Assembly (NCBI GenBank): GCA_030077755.1
Contig: JAQJZZ010000002.1
Span: 1,116,001 to 1,180,000, forward strand
Length of the DNA: 64,000 nt
Reading direction: 5' to 3'
Source of the DNA: Filosporella fistucella
Lineage: Eukaryota > Ascomycota > Leotiomycetes > Helotiales
Each line of letters opens with the position of its first letter. The stretch's first letter is position 1. The notes below the pieces were generated by a model that was not told where the DNA came from, searched no databases, and was given only the letters and a program-made list of their open reading frames with translations. The translations under genes were made by a program, and so were the position numbers. Shown in pieces: positions 46,615 to 60,100 of this stretch.

Positions 46615-49611
46615 ATGCAGAGCTTCTCGTTTGCGCCCAACAATTTTGGGGGGCAAAGAGAAAACCAAAAGAGTGTGTTGTGTCTTCAGAAAGCTGGGAT
46701 TGTGCTAATAATGGTTTAAGATTATGTTTTCGTCGACGAGCACAATCGCCACAAGCGCCTGAAGGGTATGATCGTATATGGAGATTCACGTCTCGACGCT
46801 GACAATTTGCAGTGATGAGAGCCTGTGAAGGATGCCGGAGGAGGAAAATCAAGTGTGATGCAGCAACCACCAATACCTGGCCATGCTCAGCATGTATCCG
46901 ACTGAAGCTTCATTGTGTTCCTCCAACCGTCAATTATGACCGCGAATTTCCTCCAAATCCTCAAGGATTCGAAAACGAGCGAGGAGAGTATGAGAGTGGT
47001 GGCAGCGCCGATGATGATTATCACCAACAGGTTTCGATGCAACAGCAACTAGCGGGACCTCACAAGAACATCCCACCGATATACACGCAACACGTTCCCT
47101 ACCCCGATCCTGTTGGAGTGTACCAACAGGGCCCTTATGGCGAGCCATCTTCTGGCAATAGTCAGCAAAACATGCATTACGGCAGCATGCAAACTCCTGT
47201 CAGCGTGATTGATCAACAGCAGCACTACCCTCCACAAACAGTCTTCCCAACACCTCCTTTAGCGCAACACGTATCGCACGCAGATTCCCCAGAGCACTAC
47301 GAGCAAGACCAGTACGGCCAACAGAATCTAGCTGATTTGCTAGGGGAACTCCGAATGAATGAGGCTGGGACAGGTGAGATGCTCTTTGAACCAGGCCACT
47401 TGAATGCGTTCTAACCACTTTAGCTCCGTATCTCAATAACAAGAACAGAAACAAGAATATGGTTGAAGAGCCAGCTTTCGAAGAATTGGATGAATACAAG
47501 CACGCCTTACCACCAAGTCTTTCTGGACCTGATCTCAAAGTGCGAATTCCGCCAGAGCTCATGCCCGACGATGAGACAGTCGCACATTACTTTGATATGT
47601 ACTTCATGAATGTGCATCCATATGTTCCCGTTCTTAACAAAGCCTTGTTCTACCAGCAGTGGCATACTAATCGGGAATCAATTTCACCTTTAATTCTGGA
47701 GGCAATATTTGCTATTGCAGGCAGACTCGCTGATGAGCCTTCTCAAGGGCACCAGTGGCTTGCACTTGCATCAAGTGAGCCTTCAAAATGTTCCCAGCTT
47801 TTGCATGTTACTAATTTGATCATAGAACATATCGATTCCTTCATGGATGTCCCGCGATTGAGTACACTTCAAGCAATGCTCATTGTCTTGAAAGCCCGAG
47901 AATCAGCACCAAAACGAGGCTACTATTTCCGCTCTTGGATGACGGTAGTTCAATGTGTTCAGATGGCGAAAGACCTTGGTCTTGACGAGCATTTTGAGGA
48001 GCACAAAGCTGGTAGAGCCTGCGGATCAGATCTTGCCGATTGTATAACTAAAAGCAGGATATGGCAGACAATTTTCGTTTGCGAACTGATGATTGGGTCA
48101 CCCCAAGGTTTGTTTTTCAACTGGAAATACTAAAGTTTATCTTCGGCGGCTGACAGGGTCTAGGCCGTACCGACTTGGCAGTAGATATGGAATCTCTAGA
48201 TCTGAGCGTACCTCGAACCGCCATGAGTAATGACGAGACCGAATTCCACACGACACGGAATTTCGCATACTTCACCAGGGTCGTTCGCAACGTTAGAAGG
48301 ATGAACAATGTCTATGCAAGGATCAAGAAAAAGAAAGAATGGGGTATCGATCCAGATTTTGTCCAACTCAATCCTTCTTTCGAATCATGGATGAACGACC
48401 TACCTGGTGACTTGCAGATTACCTTCCCACAGGATGGATCACCACCTTGGCTACCTTCTCACTTCATTGGCAACCTGCACTCATACTATTACCTCAGTAT
48501 TATCATGCTTCACCGTCCTCAACTCACTTTCATGGAACCAACAGGAATGGATGGAGGTTGGAAGCACCATATGATGATTTGCTACTCGTCAGCAAAACTC
48601 CTTTGCAGACTGCAAGAGGGAGTTTTACAGTCGTTCGGTCTCACAGGACTGTTATGCATGCAAAGAGGCATAAACTTCACAATCTACTGCGTACTGACAT
48701 GCACAGTTTTGCATTTAGTAAGCTTACTTGTGATTCTGGTTTTTCAAATTTCTAACAAATATAGGTTGCTCTCACGTCTCCAGATCCTGATCTCAACACA
48801 GATGCACGAGAATACTTCACCCGCCATATGAGGATTTTGGAAAAATGTACCAGCTCATGGCCAATGCCAGACATGCAGCAACAGATCGATGCACTCAGAG
48901 AAGCCTTCTCCGCTGATATTAGGAAACCATTTGTGCTCAAACCAAGCTTCCCGTATGGTAGCCCAGGTGCCGTTAACACCACCCCACCACGGGGGACTCA
49001 GCAGTATCGCCAGTCGAGCATACAAGGTTCATCACAGCAGAACATGGAACAAAATCATTCGCAAGTCAGTTATACCGCCCACCCTATCTCACCGCCTATC
49101 TCAGCCGGAGGTGTGGACACGAAAAGTGACTCTCCTGCTGTACAGTCTTTGGTAATGATGGCCACCGGCCAACGTGGCGCTCAACCACCGATGGCCACCG
49201 GGGTTCCAATGACTGATCCTACGACTTCTTGGAACCCCTCGAGGATTTTTGAGTGAGTACAACCCTTTCAGTTTCTGGCATTTGAACCAAATCTAATAAT
49301 GGAACAGTCAGTGGAATACCACTTTTGGTACGCCCCCTGCTCAAAGCAATGCTGCTTCTCAAGGAACTCCTCTAAAACTTCCCGTTTCAGGTGCACAAGA
49401 ACTTCCGACACTACCTGAGATAAATACTCTTCCGAACGTAAGCCTACCGCCGAACTCCCAACCGATGCCCCCGCAACAATACTCTGGAGCTCCAATTCCG
49501 TCATTTGTTAGCCCCTCAATGTGGCAAGAATCTGTTGCGAACGTGTACGAAAGTGGTCTCAAAAGACATTGGGACTATGAGGATAACATGGTATCAAAAC
49601 GAGCTCGATGA
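46615..49611 (+). CDS. Zn2Cys6 fungal-specific transcription factor
   Basis: 897 residues in seven exons: 46615-46672, 46721-46765, 46813-47373, 47424-48107, 48164-48717, 48765-49252, 49308-49611. The DNA-binding domain follows YVFVDEHNRHKRLKVMRA. Its zinc cluster is C39-x2-C42-x6-C49-x9-C59-x2-C62-x6-C69, with the usual RRRKIKC basic stretch. Next come a Gln/Pro/Tyr-rich stretch and the fungal-specific middle homology region (YFDMYFMNVHPYVPVLNKA, AIFAIAGRLADEP, YYFRSWMTVVQCVQMAKDLG, CELMIGSPQGRTDLAVDME). The C-terminus is a Pro/Gln/Ser-rich tail ending KRHWDYEDNMVSKRAR. The target pathway is not recognisable. The ATG at 46615 (MQSFSFAPNNFGG) was chosen; one at 46567 would add 16 residues. 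Exon 5 needs the acceptor at 48162-48163; another AG lies 7 bases upstream and breaks frame. Confidence 0.9.
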
Positions 49612-50143
49612 TTGATTGTTTATGATTATTGACGATATGTCTTGTATTGATTCGGATGAGGATGGACGACAGGAGCGAATACGAAAAGTAGTGTTCACAA
49701 CACGCGGTTTGAGGTTACCATCTTGACACTGTGAGAGAAATTAGGCCATCATAAACATGACAGCCTTGGTTGACGCCCTATAAACCCAATGCGAATGGCG
49801 AGGACAAGGACGAGGCTTGTTTGGGGAATGATGAGATATGAGTGACACAACCCACAAGGAGTTTGTATATGGGAAGCATCTCGAAAATGGAGTAGGGTAT
49901 TTCTCGGGATTCAGGTGTTTGGTTGGAATGGGATTGGAAGGAAGTTTCATGAGCATCAATCTATCATGAAAATGGCTTTTATTGCACATATCATAACTCC
50001 ATCTACTATTTACTTGAAGACAGGCCAAATTTACAGAAGCACATATTGGTTACCACTGGCTCGCACAGTTTTTCGCAAATTACTGACTCTCATGTGCAGT
50101 GGCTTTGTCGCCAAAAGATCGGAGTACTCTTCATTATATATTC
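49612..50143. other. Convergent 3' flanks
   Basis: Between the ends of the Zn2Cys6 gene and the metallo-beta-lactamase-fold gene. No gene seen; short frames only. Confidence 0.5.
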
Positions 50144-51575
50144 TCAGGTCGTTGTCTCTTCCAAGAATTTATGCTCGACCCATCCCATTCTCCTCACTTG
50201 TATCTGCATGCTGTTTAAAATCCTCTGCTTCACTGTCGTCTTCTCCCCGTTCCCAAAATCCCTAACATCCATTCCTAAGAACGCACCATGCGTGCCTTCA
50301 AAAGAATACTTCTTGAGCACATCCCAAATCCCCTGCACCTCACTCGCACTCAACGGTATCATGTTCGGAATACTCCACATAAAGCTATACGAGCTCATCC
50401 CCTTGGGTCTGCCTCCTTTGCCATTATCGGCGCCTATACTCCAATCCCCTCGTCCGGAAGGAGTGGTTACGATGGTGTCTGCTATCAGCAGCTTCTTGAA
50501 TGCTAGACACAGGAGACTACCAGGAAAATGGCCTCCTGGCTTAATAATCTGGACCCCAGTTTTCTCACCGGCAATTTCTAACTCTTCTTCTACTGCCTCG
50601 ATAAATGTGCGCGCTTTGCCCATCGGATCGAGCCGGTTGAGCCATTGCTTGTCTTCCCAGGAGAGATAGACGGGGCAGTCGAAGGTCTCTGCCCAGACTA
50701 GACTGTTACGCATCAGTATTGTGAAAAGGGACATGGAAAGGGTCACATACTGGGTGGTGTAATAGTGCGGGTGTGAAATTACGATGGCCGAGAGGCCGCC
50801 GAGAGAATTGATCCAAGTGATTGTTTCGGTGTCAAGGAAGGCAATGCAGTCCCAGAGGATGTTTCCCTGGGGTGTCTTGATAAGGATTGCACGTTGCCCG
50901 ATGGCGAACTGAGGCTCGGTCCTGGTGTAGTTGTTAGCGATTCCAATTACCGTTTACATGAGCATGAAATGCGAGAGTGGTGTGTTTCATTTATCACAGA
51001 GCTCGTAATTCACGAAGACGGGGCACCTACCATATACTCCAGAATCTATCATCGTCGTCTATCATTTTCCACGAATTCTTGTGTACTTTTTTCAGGTCCG
51101 CAAGAGTGGTAAAGGCTTGGCCTGTTGGAGGGACAAATTGTCTAGGATCGTCACCTTGAATATATCAGTCTATTTTCTTATCTGTGTGTCATGAAGAGCA
51201 AGCTTATGGTTTGAAGAAAGGTGCACAGTATAATGATGAATTTATATTATGAGGATGGAACACCAACATGTAAAATACGTATGATTTTCAAGTGCAGTCT
51301 CTTAAAATTTGAGTTGGAAATACAAATATCGAAAGGGAATCCCACTTACATATCCGACATCTTGTCACGATGCTTCTGTTCTCACTATCGTATTGCGTAC
51401 CACAAGCTGTACAAACAAGCAGTTTGTCCGTTATTTCACTATCCATCATGCCAGCAAGATCTTTAGATGCATCCGTTCCAAATCCGTAAAGTGGTTCCTC
51501 AAACAAATCCTGAGCTGCTATGCCAGGTGTAGCATCTTGAGAGAAAGTTGATGCGGGAGTAGAATGCGAGGACAT
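50144..51575 (-). CDS. Zinc-knuckle plus metallo-beta-lactamase-fold protein
   Basis: 359 residues in four exons (51575-51350, 51154-51031, 50921-50751, 50702-50144), phases consistent. After a Ser/Thr-rich, low-complexity start, a zinc-ribbon-like unit C-x2-C-x14-C-x2-C (CTACGTQY, then CRICDDPRQFVP) precedes a metallo-beta-lactamase fold: IGQRAILIKTPQGNILWDC, GGLSAIVISHPHYYTTHL, GGHFPGSLLCL, KKLLIADTIVT and THGAFLGMDVRD. The canonical HxHxDH metal motif is changed to HPHYYT, so the Asp and third His are missing while a His in GGHFPGS and an Asp in IADT remain. Whether it hydrolyses a thioester or similar substrate is open. It is a family I have seen widely in fungi under generic metallo-hydrolase names. 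Confidence 0.85.
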
Positions 51576-51968
51576 CTTAAGGTAAGCTCAGAAGGGGGAT
51601 CTATATACCCATGACCGAGTTGGAGATGCGGAGAAGGCCTGGAGGCGAAAGCTTATCGGGAGGCACTGGGTGGCTAAATAAACCCGTGATATCCGCAATT
51701 GTGATGATTATCAAGATGTGCTGGCTGGGATGGGAGAAAGCTTGAGAAGAGTGAATTGGGAAAGGTGGGAGAGTTGGAGAGCTAGGCTCAAAGTGGGAGG
51801 TACAGCCGATTTAAGGTTATCGTCGGTGTGGTCGAGAGCGCGGAATCTGAGCTCCCTTACGTTAAAGAATGCAATTCCTCTGAACTTTTCTCCTGTTCTT
51901 TTCTTCCTTCATAATCCATCTCCTCTTCTGATTTCAAACATCAGTCTTGAAGCTGACAATTCCACAAA
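51576..51968. promoter_or_regulatory. Divergent promoter between MBL-fold gene and amidase
   Basis: 393 bp between divergent start codons, with CT-rich sequence from about 51870 before the amidase ATG. No gene or specific factor site is seen. Confidence 0.45.
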
Positions 51969-53820
51969 ATGGTGTACCCATTTGATTATTTTCAACATCG
52001 AAAGGACTGGTAAGCTACCCCGCATTCCCCTCACTATCTGGGGTAAACATGAACCTTTTCTAAACACAAGCTAGCAATTTCAAACAAAACGAGCGTGCAC
52101 AACGGATTCGAGATCTCCCCAGTTATCAAGACCCATTTACAGTTGCAGAACGCAATGTTCTCTCCAAACCAATCGAGGAGCTTGTCCAAGATGTCCACAA
52201 GCAGGTGATACAGCCAATTGATATCTTGCGCGCATACGGCAAAGCCGCCTTGAAAGCACATGCCAAAACTAATGCTGTGACTGAGGTTATGATCTCGTCT
52301 GCTGAAAAATGGACAGCTGACGGGAGCATAAATATGAAAGGTCCCCTAGCTGGTATTCCCATAAGTCTGAAAGACTCGATTGTGGTGGGCGGGTATGATA
52401 CCAGTGTAGGGTATAGTTCGAATGTGGGGAATAAAGGACAGAAAGATGGAACTATGGTTCGGATCTTGAAGGATGCTGGGGCGGTGCCGTACGTCAAGAC
52501 GAACCTGCCAATCACTCTACTTAGTTTTGAGAGTACGAATGATGTCTGGGGACGGTGCACGAATCCACATAACAGCAAATACTCGCCTGGTGGATCAACC
52601 GGCGGGGAGAGTGCGTTATTGGCTGCTGGCGGTGGGAGAATTGGAATTGGTTCTGGTAATTTATTCGGAAGATGCAATTGCTTTCAGCACTAACAGAAAT
52701 ATAGATGTTGCTGGAAGCGTCAGAGTACCTGCTCATTTCTCTGGGATTTACAGCTTAAGATGCTCAACTGGCCGATGGCCCAAAAGTGGAATGGTTACCA
52801 GTATGCCAGGCCAAGAAGGTATCCCAAGTGTGTTTAGTCCTATGACTAGGACACTAGGAGACCTTTCTTACTTCACAAAATCCATGATTGGCATGAAGCC
52901 ATGGAAGTACGATCATTCGGTACATCCAATTGAGTGGAGAGAAAACATCACTAAGGAGTTTGCCGAGAAGAATAAGTTGCGCGTTGGTGTACTGAGGACA
53001 GATGGGGTGGTTGACCCTAGTCCAGCATGTGCTAGAGCTGTGGAGGAAGTTGCCCAGGCATTGAAGAAAGAAGGTCATGAAGTTATAGACGTCAATCCAC
53101 CATCTCCCTACGAAGCTCTCTACATCGCCTCTCAACTCCTTAACGCGGATGGATGCAAAACATTTCGATCGTTTTTCCGAACCGGCGAGTGGGAAGATAC
53201 AGGAGCGAGACAAATGAGCTGGCTCATGTCATTACCAAGCCCATTCAAATACGTTTATTATCTCTGGGTCAAATACGTACGAAAAGATGATATCTGGGCT
53301 GGATTGATCAGAGACTGGACAGAAAAATCAGCTTACGAGCAATGGAAATTGGTTGCGAAGAGAGAAGCATATAAGGCTAAATTCCATGATTGGTGGGAGC
53401 AAGAGGCTAAGATCGATGTTATGATCACGCCGCCTAATGCTACCCCAGCTGTACCCCATGATGGCATGAAAGATGCGGTTAGTAGTTGTGGTTATACTTT
53501 CTTATTCAACTTAGTAAGCCGTCCATTTCCTACATCTCGAAACTTATCTAACAGAGCAATAGCTTGATTATACATGTGGCATTATGCCAATCACCCACGT
53601 TGACAAAGCTTTCGATCAACTTCCTTCGGATTTCTCAATCAAGAAACTTAATGGGGTAGCTCAGGGTGCCTATAAGCATTATGATGCCACTGCTATGCAT
53701 GGACTTCCAGTTGCGGTGCAGGTTGTAGGACAGAGATTGGAGGAAGAGAAAGTGTTAGCTGTAATGCATCGGATTGAGAATGCTTTAGAGGAGAAGTATC
53801 AATTGCTTGAGATTGATTAG
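51969..53820 (+). CDS. Amidase-signature hydrolase (acetamidase/FAAH-like)
   Basis: 562 residues in four exons (51969-52009, 52075-52655, 52705-53513, 53563-53820). It belongs to the amidase signature family, which hydrolyses amides with a Ser-cisSer-Lys triad. Lys113 is in GIPISLKDSI, cis-Ser188 in SPGGSTGGESALLAAGGG, and nucleophile Ser212 in DVAGSVRVPAHFSGIY. The spacings of 75 and 24 residues equal those of rat fatty-acid amide hydrolase (142/217/241), so the active site is intact. LDYTCGIMPITHVDKA and HGLPVAVQVVGQRLEEEKVL complete the fold. Fungal relatives include acetamidase AmdS and related amidases; the substrate is unknown. No signal peptide, so cytosolic. Exon 2 must begin after CTAG at 52071-52074, since the AG before it would bring a stop. 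Confidence 0.9.
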
Positions 53821-54241
53821 ATTTGTATATAGGGGATAGAAATTATATATGAACAATTTCCATTGATTGATGCTCCCAGCTATAGTCTGTAAGGTGACGA
53901 GACGAATCACTTACTCGATTCCCCTTTGCGACATCGCAGATATACACTCTCATTGTGAACCCCGCTGCGCTATCGGACGCAGAATCTCTCTAAGATTCAA
54001 TACCTACTGTATGAAATCTACAGCAGATGAAATCAATCACATTGTTTCTCTACAGCATATACCCCAAATTTCCATTTTGGGGTCCTTCGCACGGCTCCGA
54101 AATCGGAAGCGAGCCTCGCTGCTATCCACTCTCTTTGAGAGCTCTATAAAACAGCTCGCAGCAGCACCCCTCAATTAAGTGAATACAAATGCAATCTGCT
54201 TTTTCAATTTCAAAAGTTATTCGAAGAATAAATTTTTCAAA
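53821..54241. other. Gap between amidase and methyltransferase
   Basis: 421 bp without a supported gene: the amidase 3' flank and the promoter and leader of the methyltransferase, both on the + strand. Confidence 0.5.
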
Positions 54242-55272
54242 ATGGCGGCAAAACAAGAGGAACATTGGTCTTCTGAGGTGCTGTTGTGGAAAGGGAGTTG
54301 AATGACGAAATGCAAGGCTGACACTGTAATAGGCGTACCAGAACTCAGCGAGTTTTGTGCCGAAACTTGCGGGAAAGGTGATTGGGTGGTTGGATGTACA
54401 GAAGGATGATCTCATATTGGATATTGGATGTGGTGGTAAGTTGTCTTCTTCATTTCCACGGTTTGGATGTTGATGTCCATGAGAATGTGATTTTGCTAAT
54501 CATATGGGATATAGATGGAGTTATTAATGTCCAGATTGCTCAGGTTCTGGCGCAAGGGAAGGGAAAGATACATGGTGTTGACGCTTCGCCGGCTATGATT
54601 GCTTCAGCGCAGAAGGCTGCGGAGGGAGATGTTGCTGCGTCGAAGACTTGTACTTTTGAAGGTATATCACCTCTCAATATGTTAAGCACATACTAACAAA
54701 AGTTAGTGATTGATGCAACAAAGTTAATCTCAAACCCCGACTTGCAAAACGCAAGCTATGATAAAGTATTTTCCAACGCAGCCATGCACTGGATTCTCCG
54801 GCCGGAGCACTCTCGCAAAGACTTTTTCCTTGGAGTCCGTAATGCGCTCAAACCGAACGGGACATTCTGCTTCGAGATGGGTGGGATGGGAAATGTAGCC
54901 GAGATGAGGACTGCGCTTCTTGGTGCCGTAGGACGAAGGATCGGGCTCGAGAAAGCGAGAGAAGTTGATCCTTGGTTCTTTCCTGATGAGATATGGATGA
55001 CGAAGATGTTGGAGGAGACGGTGGGAGGGTTCAAAGTAGAGAAAATTGAGAGGGAGTATAGGCCTACTAAAGCTGACGAAGGTGGAATTAAGGGATGGGT
55101 GAAGTTGATGGGCAAACAGTTTTTTGATGCTGTGAGGGTTGAAGAAAGAGAAGAGTGTGAGGATGAGGTGTGCGAGTTGTTGAGGAGTGTCTGTGAGAGT
55201 CCTGGGGGTGGGAATTGGATTGGATATGTTAGGTTGAGGGCGGTGGTGAGGAAGAGCTTTAATACGATTTGA
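54242..55272 (+). CDS. Class I SAM-dependent methyltransferase (Tam-like)
   Basis: 283 residues in four exons (54242-54277, 54333-54435, 54515-54661, 54707-55272). The start MAAKQEEHWSSEAYQNSASF leads to motif I DDLILDIGCGDGVINVQIA, the acidic SAM ribose-binding turn HGVDASPAMIASAQKA, and VFSNAAMHWILRPEH. The last block resembles trans-aconitate methyltransferases (VFSNAALHWI-like), as does the later FCFEMGGMGN. The C-terminal half is the variable substrate lid. The substrate is unknown; trans-aconitate or another small carboxylic acid is a guess from similarity of motifs. It lies 421 bp after the amidase on the same strand, but nothing shows they work together. Confidence 0.85.
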
Positions 55273-57149
55273 GGATAACAAAAGCAAGTTCCCAACCTAG
55301 CGAATGAGTAGAGTGGTAGAGGTGTATCTGTGCAAACTGTACATATGAAAAGAGCAATGGCGTGTCTATTAGACCATGCCATCATGGCAAATAGCTAGAG
55401 TAATCCAAGAAACACTCTATAATATTTCATAGGTGGGTACCTACTCCAAATCGCCTGGGAGACATGCGGATAGGCTATGTCGGTGGTTAGAATTGGTGAT
55501 TAAGGTGATGAATGTTGAGAAGCTCCAGCTCGAGCTGGTAGTTGTGATGCCTCAGGAATCGGGCCACAATAGAAGCCCATGGCACATTGGACAACTTCCA
55601 TTCCATTCCAATTGACTAGAACCGACACGAGCCGTGAGTTCCACCAGTCGCTGTCCTCATTCAGTCATCATAAACATTCAACATACCAACTCGAGCAGAA
55701 AGTGAAGTATATCCTCACATACGCACAGAGCGTTTCAGAGTAAAGCAGCACCCATCCGAAACAATCGAGGCAATCTAATCTGACCCCTTTTGTGAGCGCG
55801 AAGCTCTAGGCTTCGGGCTTCGTCCTCGTATGGTTACGATCAGCTGCGCGACTCCAGGACCCTTGCTCTCGCCGTAAAGATCGGTGGGAAAAGATGGAGA
55901 GATGGAAAAGAAAAGATGCACGACTGAAGATCACAACGGCCATCGAGTTGCTCTTTTCTACAACGTCTCTGTAAATCTCCGCGATCAATAGCGACCCATC
56001 AGGGACTCTGCACACGATCAACATCCAGCACAGAGCGGCAGGACTCACAAATGTTAGTCGCCATTCTCGTCCAATTCTTTTGACAAAGACGATGGCAAAA
56101 CATTCGCCGCAACAGGTGTGGATGCCATGTCTAGTACTTTTGTACGCACGGCTAGACTACGGCCCTGCACTGTGCTGAACTGTACCTAAGTACTATTCCT
56201 ACAAGTGTCAGAATCTCGAAGACGAAGCGCCACCTTCGTCACCAGAACAGCGCGGATACTACGAGCTTTCCGGTATTCATCATTACCAGCCACCTTAATG
56301 CCGATTGCCCTGTACTATGTACATCCCCAGTCCGCATTAAATCCCCATCAACAAATGACAGGTGAATACGGAGTAGACCTCAATCGTAACATTACGATCC
56401 AGTAACAGAGCGGCATGCAGCTGTCCGTCTCTTCCCTGCCTCACCTCCTATGGGGTTTGGGATATGGCCGCACCGTGCTTTTGACTTTCCCGTCACGATT
56501 GGCATTTGGTACTTCTCTGTTCCCCTTCTCATCCTTTCCCTGATCCTAGTATTTCATCGTCATTTTGGGGCGAACTCCGCTTTCCCCTTCTTAGTTTTAT
56601 TCTCAGGGTCCTGATCCATGGCCAACAGTGGAGTGCATTCAAGACATTTGTAAGGGCGAACCTTTGACCAAGTTCGCCTCAGAGTCACACATTTTATTTC
56701 CTAAACATCCTACATTTCTATTAAATTTCCATCCAAACATCTTGCCCTTGACACCTCTAGTCATTTCTCAGACCATTATTGATCTAAAACTCGAATCTAC
56801 GATTTAGCCGACTGTTCTCACCCAACGGTCTAGACTCAACGATTATCAACCTCTAACAGACTTTAGTACGGCTTCCTAAAACTCTAATCGGTTCAAGCCA
56901 AGATTAGCCAGTACGGAGGGGAAAGAAACTCTTCGTACTTCTTTCAATCAAGACAACATCTCTACGTTTGTAAGAGTCTGGATGCTCAACTTAGTTGCAC
57001 CCATAAGGGACCATTGACCCGTTCTTGGAGTTGGGCAGAGATTCGGAGACTACCTCAGGATATCAAGCGAATGTTGACGGAAACGAGCTATGACGCAGTA
57101 GCAGCCGAAACCTACCGTTCGTTCCTTAACCGCGACCGCGGCGACGATA
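55273..57149. other. Long leader/promoter region of the hybrid histidine kinase
   Basis: About 1.9 kb without a supported gene. From about 56500 the + strand is pyrimidine-rich and contains only short frames, which fits a long 5' leader of the kinase. A short frame at 55806-56048 (-) shows no domain. Confidence 0.45.
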
Positions 57150-60100
57150 ATGAGGATGTCTCCTGAGCATCTTTCCAATGGCTCTCACCATGCTGTAGAG
57201 CAGCGTACTGCTCAGGACTTCATGCATCACAACCTAGAGGAGGGGTATGAACGGCCTGACTCCCCGCTTCATATGCCTCCAGGCCAAATTGATGGCCTGG
57301 AGAGCATCAAAGCAGACAACTTTCGCAAAAGCCGGGGGCAATCGCCGAATAGAAGGACATCTAGAAATAGCAGCCTTCTTCACCTGAATATTCCTGCGCA
57401 TCGCCCTGCAGAAATCGCGATGTCAGCCATGCAGTATCTTCCTTATCCGCTGATCATCTTGAACAACCTCAAGACGTTGGTGATGGCGAATGAGGCCATG
57501 GGAAGGTTACTTGGGCTAGAATACGATGAGGAGGATATTTCGAGTGACGATGGAATTTCTCCCTTGGATAAACTGAAAGGGCAAACAATGAGCCAGCTAG
57601 GGATAGACATGCTCCAGGATAACCGACCAATTTGGGTGACTTGGGAAGCGTTCCTGGACAATCTTGCGGAAGAGACCTTGCCAGTACAGAATGAGTCGGA
57701 ATCTCCCCAGGTTTTGATGGAAGAAGGGGACGTGACACCTACAGCTGAACGGACAGAACCTTTCGCCAGGCGGGAAAGCGAAACCAAAAATCAATCCACC
57801 GTGCATGATGCTGTCGTGGAGGTAATTATTGCTCAAGAGAATATGTCTCAAGCATTCTTGGCCCGGGCGGATAAGACTGCAGCTGCAAAGCACACGTTTG
57901 CCAAAATGATTATAACCGTGTGGGAGATTGAGGAGGAGCGATACTTTACTCTGACTTTTACTAGCACAGATTCCGGCCAAACATCGCTTCCTAGTTCACG
58001 GGGGCAGTCTCGGCAAGTGAAGAGACCATCAAAATACCACTCACTCGGATCCGCAGGCTCAGGTTCCCATTCAAGCCCGTCCTCGGTGAGTTCTGGGCAG
58101 AGTTCGAATAGAGGGGGGAGCTCCAATTCCTCGGCCATTACCAGTCCTACAAATGCCTCCCTATCCGCAAGTCCATTCCCGCCGCTTGGTCCACCATCAA
58201 GGCAACCTGTCTCAAGCTCGCCTTCTAGCCTGCAGAAAGTCATTATGATGAAGGATGCTTTACTGGACAACACAGAGGTGCCGATTCTTGCAATGTGGAG
58301 GGACGAAAGCTTGACGATTCCCAACAAAGCAGCCCGTCGATTATTTCACCCCACAGTCGATCTTAATAATGTCAAGGACGGCTTTGATTTGATTTCCAAA
58401 TGGCATGTTTGGGATGAGACCTTCACTACCCGTCTTGAGCCATCTGACTATCCTATATCCGTCTTGGTTAAAACACAAACCCCGTTTTCGAGTCACAAAA
58501 TCGGAATGTACGATCCTGAAACGGACCAAAAAATAATATATGATTGTCTAGGGGAAGCACTCACCGACCCTACGACTGGCGAGTTCCTCGCAGGAATAAT
58601 TACTTGCCGCGACATTACCAGCATGACAGCGGAAATTAATGCTATCAAGGAAAAGGACGAGCAAAGATTCCAGGTTATCTGTGATAGCATGCCACAAATG
58701 ATTTGGACTACTACCCCAGAGGGTCTACACGACTGGTTTAGTCAAAGGTGGTGAGTTGTATTGGGAATGGTGTAATATCCATGGTCACTTACATGCAAAC
58801 AGGTACGAGTACACGGGGCTCACTGAAGAAACCTCTCTCGGCCTTGGCTGGAAGCTGCCTTTCCATCCTGATGACATGGCTGCTACTGGAAAACGGTGGA
58901 TGAACTCTCTCAAGACAGGTGCTCCGTATAGCACCGAATATCGATGCCGCAACAAGGCTGGAGAGTGGAGATGGATGCTAGGGCGTGCGTTACCCCTGCG
59001 GAACAAACAGACTGGGGCCATTGAAAAATGGTTTGGAACTTGCACAGATATTCACGAAGCGGTTGAGAGCCGATTTGCTGCCAAGAGAACAGTAGGTACA
59101 AGTAATTAACCTTATGACTATTACTAACACAAGGGCAGCGGCAGCAACTGCTTTCTGTAATCGCTCACGCACAGGTAACTTTGTTCTCCGTCGATAGGAA
59201 TCGTCGCATCACACTGCTTGAAGGCGCATTTATTTGGGATCTAGAGAGTGACAATGGATCGGGAGATGATAGTGGAAGCGGTCGGCCCACGAAAGGAGAA
59301 GATTACATAGGAAAGAACGTTTACGAAGTATTCCATGACACAGCCTCCACAAATGATCGAAACCACATCCCACCATCGCTGAAACCTATTGAGGATATTT
59401 TGACTGGCAAGTCAATGGAGGATGTACACGAACATTGCATCGACAACAGATGGTACAGAACAAGGTTTGTACCAGTACTTGGTAAAAAGGAGAACGGCGG
59501 CCATGTGAACGAAGCCTTCATCGACGGGGTAATTGGAGTCAGCATGGACATCACCGAGGTGAAAGACAGGGAAGTGGAGCTTCAAATGCAAGAGAAGGAG
59601 AACTCGCGCCTGCTTGCCAATGAAGCAGCTGCAAAAGAAGCCAGTCGACTCAAGAGTCAATTTCTCGCAAACATGTCGCATGAGATCCGTACTCCAATTG
59701 CTGGGGTGATTGGAATGGCCGAATTGCTAGCCGATACGGATCTTGATGAAGAGCAGAGAGACTGCGCGGAAAACATTCAACGTTCGGCAAATGGTCTTCT
59801 TACGGTCATAAATGATATCCTGGACTTCTCAAAAGTTGAGTCTGGTAGGCTAGACATTGAAGAGGTGCAATTTTCCCTTTCAGTGGTAGTCAGGGACGTG
59901 AGCAAAATGTTGGGATTTGCAGCTGAAAGAAAGAATCTTACCTTTAAGTCCGATATTGCTGTTGGCGTAGATAAGGATTTGATAGTCATGGGTGATCCCG
60001 GACGAGTCCGCCAAATTATCACAAATCTGCTCACTAACAGTATCAAATTCACAAGTGAAGGATACGTCAAGTTTTCTGTACTCAAAGCGAGGGAAACATC

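Noticed and set aside
51969..55272. Possible small metabolic cluster: amidase plus methyltransferase with nearby regulator
   Set aside because: No backbone synthase, transporter or oxidase is present, and the two genes have no evident shared substrate.
54730..55385. Two long minus-strand open frames (185 and 209 codons)
   Set aside because: They overlie the methyltransferase last exon and read as low-complexity Leu/Ser/Pro sequence with no family match.
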